Assembly (NCBI GenBank): GCA_910591455.2
Contig: OU342826.1
Span: forward strand, 9,425,079-9,489,078
Reading direction: 5' to 3'
DNA from: Pholis gunnellus
Taxonomy: Eukaryota > Chordata > Actinopteri > Perciformes > Pholidae
DNA: 64,000 bases
Shown here piece after piece: positions 13,357-28,100 of this stretch (position 1 is the stretch's first letter; every line of letters begins with the position of its first letter). The notes below the pieces were generated by a model, which had not been told where the DNA came from, made no database searches, and was given only the letters and a program-made list of their open reading frames with translations. A program made the position numbers and the translations under genes.

Positions 13357-15466
13357 AGGTCCTCACTACAACAGCTTCATGGCTGTTCAAATTGTTACAC
13401 TCCTTGAACATTTGCTCATTTTGTGCACTTACGCCTAATTTACGAATTATTCCGCCCTATTTAGCCCTAATTGTTTTGTCTGTGTAAGTGTGTCCTTACA
13501 AGGCAAAGCATGCTTGCAATAAATGATTAGCTGGAGTATTTGCTGAAATCAGTGCACTCTGAGCAAGCCGATCGATCCTCATACTGCTGCGCCATCATGA
13601 ATCTGTGGCTGTCTGCAGAAGCCAGCAGCCTACACACTGATTTATAATCTAGACACGCTACAGTGGAGATGTTTTTCTGTGCACGAGTCCCGGCTAAAGA
13701 CATGTGGTATGTCCCTGTCAGTTGGCTGTTAAGAGATTGGCAACATTGCAAAGAAACCAGTGAAGGTGACATCTGCAAGTGGTGGCAAAACTGGAACAGT
13801 TTACTGGAATATCTAAGCCATCTGTCAGATGTATTCAATCTATCCATGTTCCCTGTCACACTCCGTGTATTGATGAATACATTATTCCCCATTCACTGAC
13901 AGACAAGTCACTGTATACAATTTTCTGAATACACAAGACGTCGTTCATTGCAACAAACACCCTCCCTTCTCTTATGAGGACTCTCGGTTCCTCAGTAAAA
14001 GTTGCTTTTAGAGTCTTTGTGAATTCAGCCCCAGGTTCCCTGAACTTGCAACCCTCCTCTACTAATAAATTGTAGAGTTCTTTTATGGTAGATTTCAGTG
14101 ACCCATGTTTAACATTGAACAGTGGTTTGCAGAAGGTTCTGAGACCTCATTCGTGACACTTGAGGTTTTATACAGTCAAGAAAGATATACAGGTAGGCCT
14201 ATTTAATTTTACTTTTAAATTTAAAGAGATCAAATTTCAGCCCTTTCCAACCCTGTGTTTGGATTTATGGGTTGGGATCAGATGAGTTATGCTTTCAAGG
14301 GGCAGATACAGTTAAAGAAAAACCATGCACTTTTCAATTTAGCACAGACCAACTAACTGCAGAGGTACTTCAGCTTTGCGTAAGTGTTTACACATTTCAT
14401 ATAAAGTTCAACTGTGCCAGATGCCCTTAAGAAGTACTATAAATCCCATGTTTGGATTTCTAATATTTTCTTGCGTTTATGACTAGTAAACCTGTCTCGC
14501 TCTGGATTTGCTGAAGTGGCCGGCGCTTTTTCCAAGCTCCAGGGTGCAAGTGGCTCTCCACTCCATCTCCATTTAGTTGTGAGCTGGTTTGTGGTGAGCT
14601 GCCAGGTCAAAGCCCGACTGTGACCTGATTTTTCCTGGTTCTTTGTCTTACTCATATAAGGCATGAGATCCAGGAATTCAACTAACGCAAAAAAACACTG
14701 ATTAAATACAAAATGTTATTCAGAGCTGGAGTTTAAAAGCATCATTAATACTATGTGATCTTGTTTGGGGTTGCTGGAGCTTGCCACAGTTGTAATATTT
14801 CATAGTCCTGTTCTCAATGCACAGTGTCATTTAAAACCGATTTCAAAAACATTTATGTTCAACGTCGAGACATAACTTACAAGATGCTTGAATTTGTCCT
14901 TTACTTTAATGGAGTGCAATTGAGATCCTGAACATGCAGACTTCTCAAAGGACATCAACTGTGTGTTAAACATGAAAATCTTTTCCTACCCAATTCAGTT
15001 AAGCCACAGAAATTAGCGCAGACACACTGCTCTCTCTTGAGTCAATTATGACACTTTTCAGCAGATGACTACCACCGATTATGGATTGGGTCACGGCTGT
15101 CAGCCTCCTTTTCCATTTGCAGGCGCAGAGAAAGTGATAACCTATAATATTCACAGCCCTTCTATGGACCAGGTTGTAACACAGGTTTGAGACTGCCCGA
15201 GTCTCATGCTTGAGCAACTGGCTCTCGACGCTGAGAGGACTTTCATCATACTTTGGTGACAGAGACAGTAATTGGAGTGCCCTTTGCCTTTAAGCACAAA
15301 CCCACATGCTGCAGCTACAGTGTACTACTTTTACATCCCCTCATTACACACAGACCCGCCCACCACGGGTTAAATCTGTTGGTGCTGAAGAGTCATCTGC
15401 CCTGATCAGTTGGGGACCTTGTGACAAGAGTGCATCCACTGCTCCAGAATCCCAGTTATCTGAACT

Positions 15467-15479
15467 GGGGGGGGGGGGG
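15467..15479 (+). repeat. G13 homopolymer run
   Basis: Thirteen consecutive G, 130 bases before a longer G22 run. Confidence 0.9.
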
Positions 15480-15609
15480 ACTCAGGACAGAGTAAACAGG
15501 AGGAGTGGCTTAGTTAAACATGTCTCTTCTCTGTACCACTTTGGTGGGCCCTTCCTTTTGATATTTTCATAAATCAGCAACAAGCAGGGTGGATGGGATA
15601 GAAAGAGAT

Positions 15610-15631
15610 GGGGGGGGGGGGGGGGGGGGGG
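15610..15631 (+). repeat. G22 homopolymer run
   Basis: Twenty-two consecutive G. This gives a polyglycine run in the overlapping frame 15589-15969, which I do not regard as a gene. Confidence 0.9.
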
Positions 15632-16971
15632 AAATCAAGTCAGGGAGTTTGGGACACGCGGGAGGGGAACAGCTGTCTTTGAGATTGCTCCAATGTGTGA
15701 GCGCAAGAGAAAGAATCCTTTTGTTTCCACGCGGTTTGCCGCTTCACCGCGGACCTTTCATCTGCACGGTGCAGACAAAGGCCCCATGCATCTCGGATGA
15801 GGCAGAAACCTCGGGAAGCGGGTGCAGGAGGAGTAATGAGGAGGGCGGGAGAAAGCATAAACATGTTCCTGGAAGTGAGACTGCGTGTACACGGGGACTG
15901 AAGTGGATCAACTATGGACAGTGGTCTCCAGAAGACACCAGAGGACGTCAAAGCAAACCGAGTGTGTAGTCACACTTTGAGCAGTTGCTAAATTACTTTA
16001 CTGTTTTATCAGCACAATTTGATGAGGCCTAATTATTTTTGATGCTTTGTAGGAAAAGGATTCGCAACAAGACTCACTTATCTGATGGAGATTAAGTGGT
16101 TCTTGTGTTTCTCCAAGCATCCTTATTATGAAAAGCATCCTTATCCTCCTTTGTTGTTTTATACAAGAGCCCTGGCACTGCAGATAGAGTTACCCACTTC
16201 ACCATTGTCAAAGAAAGTGTACTGTCCATCGTCTTTGTTTGACCACAAATGCTGAAGGGTTCTTCTAAAACTTGTATGAGCCATGCAGTATTTTTTATTT
16301 ATGGTACCCACATGGTTGCAACATGCATTATACACAAAGTTAAGTTTCTAACTTTTTAATATCAGTTTCTGAACACAAATATGTGTACATTTTTAATTGA
16401 ATCTATTTCTAAATTCATATAAACTGACTGGTGCTCACTAAATTCTAGCTTGATCTTATGCTTTGGCATGTCAATGGAGTTTGCTTTCACTGCAGAAATG
16501 CCCCAATTTACCCATGAAGGGTGATCAGCTTTCCGTTATTCCTTTTTAGATCCTTCGTGTGGTGGGTGGTTGACACATTGATTAGGATTTTACATATGGA
16601 TTTCAAGCTCGACTTTCACCCAGCTGTTTTTATGCATTTTTTTGGTCACAATAGGATGCTGCATGGTGTTGGTTTCTGACAACACATGGTTAAAAGTCCT
16701 TTATTCATCAGTGGAGAGGGAGTGAGGCGGGGCACCAGATGTTCGCTGCCGTCCTGGTTGTTGAGGAACAAGTCTTAAGTGCAGACCCTCCATGTGCCTT
16801 GTTGCTGAACTGAGACACTGCAGCCCAGGTTTTCCAAACAGATTGTGAAGAAAATCCGAATGAGGTGAGAGATAGCTATATAATTAAATAGCTCTGCTGA
16901 ATAGATTGATGCAGGAATGCTGTCTTTAGGATATACACACACAACATTGCATCACAAACTCTGAGGCGAGA

Positions 16972-16973
16972 TG

Positions 16974-17020
<47 letters not shown>
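16972..17020 (+). repeat. (GC)n(AC)n compound microsatellite
   Basis: A short GC alternation leads into 20 AC units without interruption. This purine-pyrimidine alternation is a classic Z-DNA former. Confidence 0.92.
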
Positions 17021-17022
<2 letters not shown>

Positions 17023-17869
17023 ATCATTCAAGATGTGTGTTAAGGCAGAATGCATGTAGCCTATAGTTTTCTTATCTGATCTTAAGTCTTCGAAATACTG
17101 GATTATATTCATTGGGAATTTCAATGATAAAATATTTAAAATGTCATATGCATTGAAATATTTCGCCTACAGACAAGTTTCCCCGCAAGGTTTCGATATT
17201 ATCATCATCGTCATCTTTTTATTGCTCGTAAAGGATCCACTTGTGTGGCTCTCGGTGCCTTCTGGGTTTGTCAAAATAAACAAGCGTCTTCAAGGAAACC
17301 TTGGCAAGTGGCTTCCTTCATCTTCTAAATAAATAGCGCTGCAGAGTGTTGACACTTTCTTTTTGCTTTACAAGAAAGCAAAGTTTATGGCAAGCGTTCC
17401 GATTCTGTCTCTTACTTCCCACTAATGAGCTCCCAGTGGAGCAGTGAATACGTTTTTGTGATGCACTATATCATTGCATGTGATACTTTTGACCAGACTT
17501 TTACACTTGATTAAGGACTTATTCAAGCAAAACTACGTATAAATGCTCTGTTGCATCCTTACAGATAAAGACCAAAAAGCTCAGCAATCTGCCTTAACCG
17601 AGAGCGGATCAAATGACTACTGCATGTGTAATGTGAAAGAGGTCGCTCAGTGATGAACCCATAGAAAATTGCCACCTTTTCAGTTCCCCTCAGCTTGTTG
17701 TTTCCAGCCTACAACATTCTAACATATCAACTTAATTTCCAGCTGGCAACTATTTTCAGCAAAAAACACAACAAACCTACCATACGCTACCTGCCCCGCA
17801 CAAAAAAAGCAGACAGACATCGACATAGGGGAGCACTTAGTGGCTAAAGAGCCAGATGTTTGGTGAAGA

Positions 17870-17873
<4 letters not shown>

Positions 17874-17901
<28 letters not shown>
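17874..17901 (+). repeat. (GA)14 microsatellite
   Basis: Fourteen GA units, uninterrupted, in non-coding sequence. Confidence 0.92.
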
Positions 17902-17904
<3 letters not shown>

Positions 17905-20900
17905 TGGAGACAGATGTTAAGATAGACAATCGTTTAACACATTCACAATTAGCACTGTGTAATGTCTCAATGTTGTGCTTACAGCTCGTTTAGCTGGTCC
18001 AATGTGAACGCTAATTGCTGCTCGTTAAACAAAATGTCCATTTGGATTTCTACATGTGTTAAATAAACAGCATGCAATGTGTAAATAAGGCCGCTTTGGA
18101 GCAGTTAGTAGGCATCTATGACTGAGCAAGGCTGTCCCACTGCTTCTAATCTTTGTGCACATTTTGGAACCACCTCTGCAATGAACACCGGTGACATTGC
18201 TATTGATATTATCATAGAACACACACACTAAAAAAGGCAACTAGTATATGGCCCAAAATGTATTACTTGAAGAACGTATTGATGGTATAAATGAAAATAG
18301 TTTCATAATATAAATTGATATGCTTCCCTGAGGGTATACTCTCAATAAATGTTTTCATTACATTTCACTTGGGTGGCAGATATTGTTTTTTATGCGGTAA
18401 CGTCATAATCATCACACTTAATCATAGGAGACACGCTGCTACCTACTCCTGTGGAAAACTGTTACATGAGCACAGGGCATTCAAGGACTTGGCTTAAATT
18501 GACTTCAGTCTACTTTCTTCTCATTTGCAACGCTAAAGATCACAGTAAGAAAACTGGCGGTAAAAAAAAGGAAGGAAATGAGACATATACCGTAATGTTC
18601 TTGCCAAGATAGTGGACGAAAGATACTGCAGTTTCCTCTAGAAAGTGAAATAAACCAAGCTTGATTGAGTAGTTCATGAAGGGCATTAGCTGCTCAAGAC
18701 TTGGTATAGTTACTTAGTAGTGGCTATCAATAACTGAAATTGAAAAGAAAGTCTCAGTCTTGACTCAAGTCATTTCCCCTCTAGAGATGCAAAGAAGCTC
18801 AGCATCTTGTCACCCAGCATTAGCCGTTTCTTGCAGAGAAGTCTCTCAGTTGCAAACATTTCAGTTTCTAGACAAAATGAAATGCATTCATGCTGTGCTT
18901 TTCAATAAATACTGAGAAATATATAGAGGAAATACTGCGCTCTCTGTGAATACACTGGCTGAGGAAATTGGATGGTGTGTGTGTGTGTTTGTGGAAGGAT
19001 TGCTAATGATCTCCCTTTTTGATTTATCTGGGGTTTTTTCTGGTAAACAAGGCAGTATTTATTCAAGTTAGGTCTCATAGCCGACCTCAAAATGTCTGAA
19101 TGCAAACAGTTGACTTAAGTCATGTTCTGTTATAATTGATGTACTGGTATGGATGGGTGCCCATAGATAGAGTGAGATGTCAGAGGAAACTTGGAGATCT
19201 TGTAATAACGGTACATTGTCATTTTTTGCACTGCTTGTGCTTATCAACCTAGTACTTCAAAATCCTTTTTGAAAGTTATCCAGTGCCAAACCACCTCATC
19301 AGCCTTTTATATGACGAGGTAGCAGTACACATATTTAGCGTGGCTAGTATCCTCTCTCTGTGCACTAAACTTATCAAAGTTGAGAACCACATTTTGACTT
19401 GCCCAAATCATTTATAACAAAACAGTTACATTTAGTAACCCAATACTATGAGTATAGGCATGGCCCTCTAAGAGCGCCTTCTAGTAGCGATAGCTCTCAA
19501 CTCTATACAATTTGGAACATTATGGGTTCCGTACTTTAGATGTTAAACATGTAAGTCATACTCTGCTTTTAGGAGACAAGGTAAGCAAGCCAAAATAAAA
19601 AATAAAACATTTAGCATAACAGAATTGGACAACCGTCTGTGTCCTAAAACCACAGTCATTACACAGCTATTACCTGTTTACTGAAATAAAGCAGAGAAAA
19701 AAGAAGAGAAAAGCAGCAAATCACATTCACAGTCACACTTGAGAAACTGGAACTAGTAAACATTTGGCATTTGTGTATAAAAAATGACTGAAACAATCTT
19801 ATGATGAAGTAATTGCCCATTCATTTTCCTGACAGTCAACTAATCAACTATTTGTCGTTGCAGGAATATGAATTGTTTCAAGCACCCCAACTACAACTAA
19901 ATATAAAATAAAACTACACAGAATGATTTGTACCGCTCCTGTTTAACGGTGGTCAAACAATAATATGTTAGTAACCCTTTAAAGTGTCACATCATGGGTA
20001 AAAAATGGCAAGATGTGAGGACCACTAGCTATGGATACATGGCCAGGCACACACGGACATCTACTACAGGTGAAACTTGTGAATGACTGCTTTGTTTTGG
20101 TGATAACAACCTTCTGTCATTCACAGATATATGGTTAGAGCTGTCTGCGCTCCAGACGTGTGTTCACAACACACACTAAACTAAAGGGCTGGGTCAGCTG
20201 TTGGTTCAGATATGGCACCTGACCATAAAATATAGCACATCCCCTTGTCTGTCACTGGCATAATAACGTCTGGGTTGGCACATGGGGACCTTGACTGTCA
20301 TTTATACTCACTCTCACCATCTGTCCACTGCATGTCACAAGGGAAAGGCACTTGTGTAAGAAAGAAACATGCTTTCTGCAATTACATATTGATCATTTAA
20401 TGAAAAATGGCTTGATGAACCAGAATTGAAGAAGATATTTGGGTGACATCATTTATGTCTAACGTACAAATCTTTCTATCTGTATTGGTATTTGTCCTTT
20501 GGCGACAGGATCAACAAACTATGCACGGATTTATTTTGGTATGTATAATGAAGGTAGAGGATTAAGAATTTAATATGGTACTAAATAACAGGTGTGAATG
20601 CTGGCTGACTCATCATGAAGCATCTTCCCTGATCTATTCCCAAACTCTATCCTCTGATGTAGATCCAGCAACAGCAATTGAAGAGTAAATACATGCTGCA
20701 AACATAGTCAAGGTAACAGAATCACTTGGTCATAAATCAAACGGGGCAGTTCTCCTGAGGACGGTTAGCCGTTAGTGTCAGCAGTGGCAGTGATGAAAAA
20801 GATTGGGAGCTCTGGTATCCTGATGCCGGGCAGAGTGTCACGCTCAGTTGACACATGTTTGTGACCTGGGCTCAGTTTTGACACTTGTGAGTAATGGCCC

Positions 20901-22906
20901 TGTCCTGTGAGTTTGGGTTATCCAGAGCAAGGTGGTTAGGACAAGATGAGGCACTGCAGGGATTTAGTCTGGGTTTCTTTGTGAGGTGGCGCAGATTTGT
21001 GAAGAGAAACAACTTCTAAAACAACTGCTCCAGTGTCAGATTTTGAACATGCTGGGATGAGCCCCCCGGACCCCCATATGAGCAGCAGTTTGGGCCACAA
21101 AAGGGCCTCAAAACAGCAAGGTAATGTTTGCGGTCTGAAGAAGAAATGCGTGCGTCTGTGCTTATGAACAGGCCATGTGGTCATTGAGGCTTGATGTTGA
21201 CAACTATGAGTCTGAAATTGAAAACCTCGTCATGTGTTCGGTGAACCAAGAGAAGGGATTTCTGTGCCCATTTTAAGGCCATTTTAAGGCCATCTCACAA
21301 AATCCTGTAAGATCTTGGGCCTCACACAGGAGTGCACTTACATAAGTCCAAATGACACATTACATATGAAATCATTTTACATTAACTTATCTTACTAACA
21401 TTCTGAGTTACAGAGTCTTAAGGAAATGCCTTGAAAAGAGGGAACAGAGTTTAATTCGGGCAGATTTCAGCTGGACAAGCAATGTTGCTCTTCAATTAAT
21501 TGCCTCATTTACCGTGTGACACAAGACAAACTAGTTAAAGGCCTTCTGCGCTGCCCTCAGTCGATCGGGTTACTTCAATGTACTCAGTCAAACGGGCTAA
21601 TTTCCTCACCATTAATCACAGCAGTCCTTTCACTGACAGATGGGAAGACTCACCGATACATTTCAACTTCAGACGTTCTCTCCAGTGGATGCCGGCAGGT
21701 CAAACTATGGTCCACTTTCTACGTTTTTACTATTCTCACTCTATACTGACTGCTTCAATGTAAACCATGCAACAATAGGACAAATACCAACACTGCAATT
21801 AACTTACATTATAAAAGCAGAGAAGCCCGAGCTTTACCTGCAGGGATATGGGAAAAAATATAAAATACAAATATGGTCACTGGCCTAAAACTCAACTCCT
21901 CACTGATCTTGGAATGCAAAAGTATGAATATTTTCCTTGGTCTCCAAAATGCTTCTCAATATGCCCGAGGAAATCAAAACACACCTCAGATATTGCTAAA
22001 TTACATTTAAATAGAGCAAATAAAGAAAACTATATTACTTTTTTGCAACTTGTTAGAGCGCCAACAAAAACTTATGCTGAGAGCCAAATTTGGCTCAGAG
22101 GCCCCTCCTCGGGCAGCCTTAGTCTCAACAAGAAATATTGTACTGCCAAACTAGACAGTCAAAACCTCCCTCCTTTGAGAACCACGGGTCAAAATAAGTG
22201 TAGTGACCATGATAGCAAATATTGACCTGGTTGTGTTTGCTCTCACTGGGAATGAATGGCTGGAGGCCTGACTGAGTGTGGAGTTACCAGCTGCTCTCGT
22301 ACCTCAACGACGACCAACTCCCCCTGCAAAGACATGCACCAAATCTCAACTTCCCTATCAAATCCTCCCCTGACACCCACATATACACACACACTCACAA
22401 CACTTGATACCATGAGCTGCGAATAAAGTGGATCAGGGAAGACACAAATAACTCCACCAAAGTTTCGAGTGATTCCAGCAGACCCCCAAGTCCACTGTGG
22501 CCACTTGTTCACTCTCAGCAGCATCTCCACATGACAGGATTTGAGACAGACTGTTGGCTGTGACGCCTCTTTAAGGGTCGGCTCCTCTTTCAATTTGATA
22601 ATATGCCTCGATAGCAATTTAATCCCCATCTTAAATTTTGCGTTCTCAGGATTACAGTACAACAAGCTTTTCTTAGGCTGAAGAAAAGCTGGCGAAGTGC
22701 AGTTGCAGATGTCAAATTTCACACAGAAATTCTCCATTGGATTATTATGAAAGGGGGTGTTTCAGAAAGAATGGCAATGCTGATAAAGGACAATTATACA
22801 GTCTGACAATTTAACTAGACTAAGAGTCTACTACAAAATATACAGCTAAGGCTGATGGGAATCTCATTAGTTTTGCAGCTATCATAAACCAAAGCATTGT
22901 AAAACT

Positions 22907-23070
22907 AAAGGTGGAGTCACCAAAGTCTTTGCGATTCATCCTCTGAGGACCATGAATGTCTGTACAAAATGTCATGGTGATTCACCGTTTGATTTTGCAG
23001 CCTGTACCAAAGTGGTAGGCAAACCGACTGTTAGACCGACATTGCTGTCCATGGTGCCATTGCCAGTAGC
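22907..23070. repeat. Teleost interspersed repeat (one half-unit)
   Basis: It contains the chain GATTCATCCTCTGAGGACCA, then TGAATGTCTGTACAAAATGTC, then ACCAAAGTGGTAGGC and GACCGACATTGCTGTCCATG. I know this order from a very common dispersed fish repeat. A related copy with two half-units lies at 45385-45680. Non-coding; transposon class not determined. Confidence 0.6.
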
Positions 23071-24911
23071 ATGGATAAAAACATCACTATAGTGAGATAC
23101 TGTAAAAGACAGTGTTGGCACTGGAGCAAACTGCCGTTTGCAGGGACCGGCCCTCACGAAGGCCACCCATCGTGAGTGAACAAACATGCTGTCTCATGAA
23201 GATGACAAGGTCCTCATCAAACACATCCACACACAAAAGGGATCTTTGGGATGTTAACAATGTTGGGCTTTCATTGAACGGGCATGGGTGCTTCCAAAGC
23301 CCACCCAACACACGCCCTGAGCCCCAACTCGTTGCTATGAAAAAATACAAAACGAGCAATGCCCAACATGTGGCCATTGATTCATAAGGCCATTGACCAG
23401 AATCAAAATGAAATAAAGATGTGCTCAATGAACCCCGATTAAAATGATTGTGATAAAGGACAGAGGCGGTGCAGGGGTTGTTGAGTAACAGCTGCATGAG
23501 GAGGGGAAGGCAATGAAAGTAAAGATGCAGAAGAAAGGCTAAAGATCATGAAAGAAGAAAACAGTCCCCTTGCAGTTTTGATGTTTAATTTCAAGCTCTA
23601 TTAACTACAAGCTAATGGCAGACTCAAACTGGAAGTCTAAAATCAGACAAGGTTTGCTTCTTGGTCCACCAAGATTATTTCCCACAAAAGTTATTAGTTT
23701 TCACATATCCAGGGTCAATATATGTCAGTGTGCAGGCAGACTGTGTTTGGCAATTCCATTACTCTCCAGGTTCAATAAAGCTGTTCACACGTCTTTTGTG
23801 AAATCAGTACAGCTACTGGAGTGTTTAGTATCTAATGCAGCAAGCACCTATAAGAGGACCAACACAACTGCCCACACTGTACAAACTATAGAAAGACATG
23901 CATGGTTTTTTTAAAAGTTCCAACATCCCTTAGGCGTCTTTAAAGAAAGCACTCTCCATCATGGTTTATATTTGATTTTGCATACACACATTTTCCAGCA
24001 TTTTATGGGGCATCTCTTTCCAGGGGCGGAGTACCTTTGATTTGTGGATTTCCTAACCTAGGCATAGTATGAACGCTCAGCTCCCCTCCATTAAGACATT
24101 TGCTGCAGCTGAACATCAGGTTGTGCCAGAGACACAATACTCTCCTCAGGGCTTGGGCTTGAGCTCACTGTTGGCAGGAATTTGGTTTTGGACACTTTAA
24201 CCTGCCAGCAAATCTGGGTGGGCAGCTGGTAGTAACCTGAGCCCCATATGATCAACGCCAAGTTCTAACTCGGTGCTGTCCCCGGGGCACTATTTCTAAC
24301 CTTGCAGCCTGGTGCCCGACCGTACTACGATTAAGTCTCTACGATTTGAAATGCCACACAAAGACAGCATTGAGTACCTCATGAAAATGTGATACTAGAA
24401 TGTGTTTCTCTTTAAAGTAGAACCAACCATAACTTTCTGGAGTTGCAGCTGTGTTTTCAGATACAATATGTTTATTCGGGTGTGATTAGGAACTAGTGGT
24501 ATTAAAATGTTTTTTGGTGGTCAATAAGATCAAAACATTTACTCTAATAGAAATCGAATGTCACTGGGCTCCCAAAAGAGATAACCAGCAAGTCAAGTGT
24601 GACCTGTACATTTCTCAGAAGCATTTGCTTTGTCTCTTGGCATCGGAAAGCCCTCAGACAACTCATTAAGATGGACAGGTTACTGTCAACATTGATCTTG
24701 AATGATGAAACACTGTCTACCTATGTTAGATTTTCTTTCTTGGCCAAGTCTTGAAATAGGAGTGGTAGAGTAAGCTTTGAGGCATCCCTGATTCAGCTCC
24801 CATTTCGACATTACCCGTTTAGACTCTTGCCCCTACTCAGATGTTTTTATGAGTTTCAGTTGTAAAGTTGAGATGTATCGAATCTATGACAAAGGCTGGT
24901 AAACACTAAGA

Positions 24912-25190
24912 AACTTAAAGCAATGGATCAACATTTTGGGAGATACGCATAGTCACTTTTCTGTGGGAGATTGAAACCACATTTCCGTTAAATATGAAGC
25001 TACAACCAGCAAACCGTTAGCTTAGCTTCCCATTAACACTAAAAACAGCTAGCCGGGCTCTGTCACTAACACTACCGAGAATTACCTAACAAATAAACCA
25101 GTTCGTAAATCCACAACTTGGGTTTTGTACAGATTTACAACAACCACTGCTGTATTGTGTGATTTCCAAAAGGTTGACCTATTCTTTCAA
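24912..25190. repeat. Teleost interspersed repeat of the 'CAACATTTTGGGA...GTTAGCTTAGC' type
   Basis: Ordered matches to a widespread fish element: ATCAACATTTTGGGAGATAC, AAATATGAAGCTACAACCAG, CGTTAGCTTAGCTTCC, AACAGCTAGCCGGGCTCTGTC and AACTTGGGTTTTGTACAGAT. The copy is diverged, with indels. A start-only fragment of the same family may lie at about 35382-35412. Non-autonomous; no frame. Confidence 0.65.
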
Positions 25191-28100
25191 GTATCTGACA
25201 AGTTTTCTGAGAAAGGGTTTAACTAATATTTATTTGTTTCGACTGATGCATTTGGTAAAATAAAAAAACCAACAGGCTGCATTGCATAGAATCAGCGCTG
25301 GCTGGCAGCAGCGTACAGTATGAGGTAGTGTTCTGAGAAAGGGTGGAGTGTAGTCATAGACAGCAGGCACTTTCTCTCGAGTTGCCTTTGGTATACAACT
25401 TCAAATCCAAGCACAACACCAAGCTGGTTCAAGAGTCAGAGCGTAGCTTTGTCCAGTCCGGGAGCACCAGTGTTTGCAGACAGGGCTGACTAATACCATC
25501 GGCGTCGATCTTATGTCATGATGACGAAAGGCTGCGACTATGTTTATTCACTAACCGGCCAGATTGACCTTGTGCTTAGAGTTCCCGAAAGAAAAATGTA
25601 AAACCCTCTCATGAAATATCAATATTTGCATTACAAGGCATGCTTAACCTGGGGATTTTATGGTAGGAAATGCAAGATGGACCAGAATAAGAATGCGTGT
25701 TACACTGGTTCACAGTTGACAGTATCCTCTTGTATTGGTGATATAATGTACATTTGTTGTGTCTAGAACAATGTTGTAGACTTATCTTTTTTATTTGGGG
25801 GATTAAGCACAAGCCCTTTGTCCTTTTTAAACCACAGGTCATATACCTGCCAACCAACTGTCAACAGCTGCAAGGAGATTGATTTGGCAGTAGTGCACAG
25901 TTCAGACACAAACCCAGTTTCCAATTATTTGTGCACATTGTTTAGTAACTGACTGCTGCTGTGGAGAGTGCAGCTGTTTAGTGCATGTAAATAAAACAAT
26001 GTCATTGGCACAGGGAAAAATGATACTGTAAGGTGACAATATTGGGGGAATAATAATATTGTCAAATGAAGATTCTGTAAAAATGTCACATTGTCAAAGC
26101 AGAGATTAAATGTTAGCTAAACATTTGTCCTGTATATGGTCAGTTGTGACAGTAACATTTTCTGCAATACGTGATTTTGACAACATTAAATAAAAAATTC
26201 AACGGGCATTTGAATTGTTTAAACAAAGCAGGTTTTTGTTCCATTGTTTTGATAAAGAACGAATCACATGAATTAAGTGTTGTGCTGTGTAGTATCATAC
26301 TACAGTGCAAATATTTCTGTGCATCTTTAAAATACATCATGTACTTGATTTCTATATAAAATTAACTGAAGACCTTACCTTTGACATAATTAATAAATCA
26401 GATTAACAGCAAATATAATCAGATCACAGCTACACAGCTACACTTGGAGGACCATGTAAAATGTCACAGAATATTGGGCTGTAATTCATACTCAATACTC
26501 AGACATGACTGTAGGTTTGCTAAAAAAGGAAAAAGGTGCACAGTTACTGTTATGGCTCTCGTGTTCACAGCTGTCCGCGTCTAGTTGGCAGACATCACCA
26601 TGCCCTCCCACATCTGAAAAGTTAATAACAGCTTCCCCAGGCATCTTTCTGAAATCTATTTATTATAAATCTTTATTTACATGACTTAAAGAATGAATTA
26701 TTAGGGTTGTTTAAGTTATACCTACCTATGAGTAGAAAGCCCTGTCTGCCATGTAGTGTTTTACACCCAAAGTACACAGCTTGTCAGAATCATTTCATTG
26801 AGAGTGAATGAATGAATAAAATCATGTTCTGAGTAATTGTACTGCTCTAACTAGGCAGGTAACCTTCCTGCCAGAATAAATCAATTAATACCCGCATTAA
26901 ACATAACCCATCTGCCTGCTTTGAAGTCATCTGAAAACCTAACAGCAGGTGCGTATCTGTACCTTTCCATGAAATTGCTTCTTTCACACCTTTGAGGTTA
27001 TTTCCTAATCCTCGCAGCGAAAAGGCTGCATTTCAGTTCAGTGTTTGAAATGAAATGAGAGGAATCCAACTATGTATGTCACAGGCTTGTTCCTAAAAGG
27101 TGTTTTTTCACAGATGGATGAAAATACACTGCACAGGGACATTTGTTAAGGAAAACTGCAGGGAATCCATTGGCAGTTCAGTCCCAATGATTTCGGCATT
27201 GAGCCCAGTTGTTGTGGACTTTGGAGGGAGCCAAAGTGGGAACAGGTGCACAGCACTTTTTTACTGTGGATACCTGCTGGACTGTCAGCAATTGAGAGCA
27301 AGCTTTAGGCTAAATACAACAAAGGTACATAAGAGACTAATTTCAAAGAGGTGTGAGATGATGCCTGAGATAAACAATTACTCTGCATGTGTTCAACTCA
27401 TCAATCATCCCGATACATTTGGGATTCGAGCAAAAAGGGGGAATCAGCTGCTAGACTGTGTGTTGATCCTCAAATTCCAATAGCAGGTGTTGCTGAATGG
27501 CTCAGTATCCAGGGTTTTGTGGGTCTTTACACACGACACATTTACCACACGGAAATGAGCATGTTGTACACATGTACAGCTGTTGAAAATGGGGATGGAT
27601 ACATAAATACCCATGCTTAACTTCGGATACCAATGCACACACTCTGCACAAGTTTCCTCATTGATCTCCCGCATTATCACCAATATTCTCTGCTGGCATA
27701 TATTGCAGAGGATAGATTTGCACAAAGTCGACCTCTGGGGAAAGCAAAGCAATTATAGACCTAGAAGCTTTAATACATTACTCTCTTTCCGGTTAGTCTT
27801 TCTGGTTAGCCTGGTGCTAGTAATAAGAACCTGATTAGTACATTTCAAAGTTACAGTTGTGTTCTCAGCGCTAAGCTAGTAGACACCATGAGTAAGTCCA
27901 TTTATATGTTCTTAAAACTCTAGTATTACACTCCACTACATCAGATACACAAACGGCTGCCTCACTGCAAAATTTAACATGGGCCATATAGTCGGGAAGC
28001 TGAAAACTCTGGGTTTGAGTGTGTGGGTTCGACAAACAAAAGAAGTATTGATTACAGCATGCTGGGTTGTTTCTCCCTGACGGTTGCTAATAGTTCCCAC

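Noticed and set aside
22243..22737. 164-codon minus-strand open frame
   Set aside because: No family resemblance, no splice context, low-complexity Val stretch; one of many chance frames in intronic DNA.
28000..28050. GGTTCGA word as a Pol III B box of a tRNA or SINE
   Set aside because: The rest of the B box does not match and no A box or cloverleaf is nearby.
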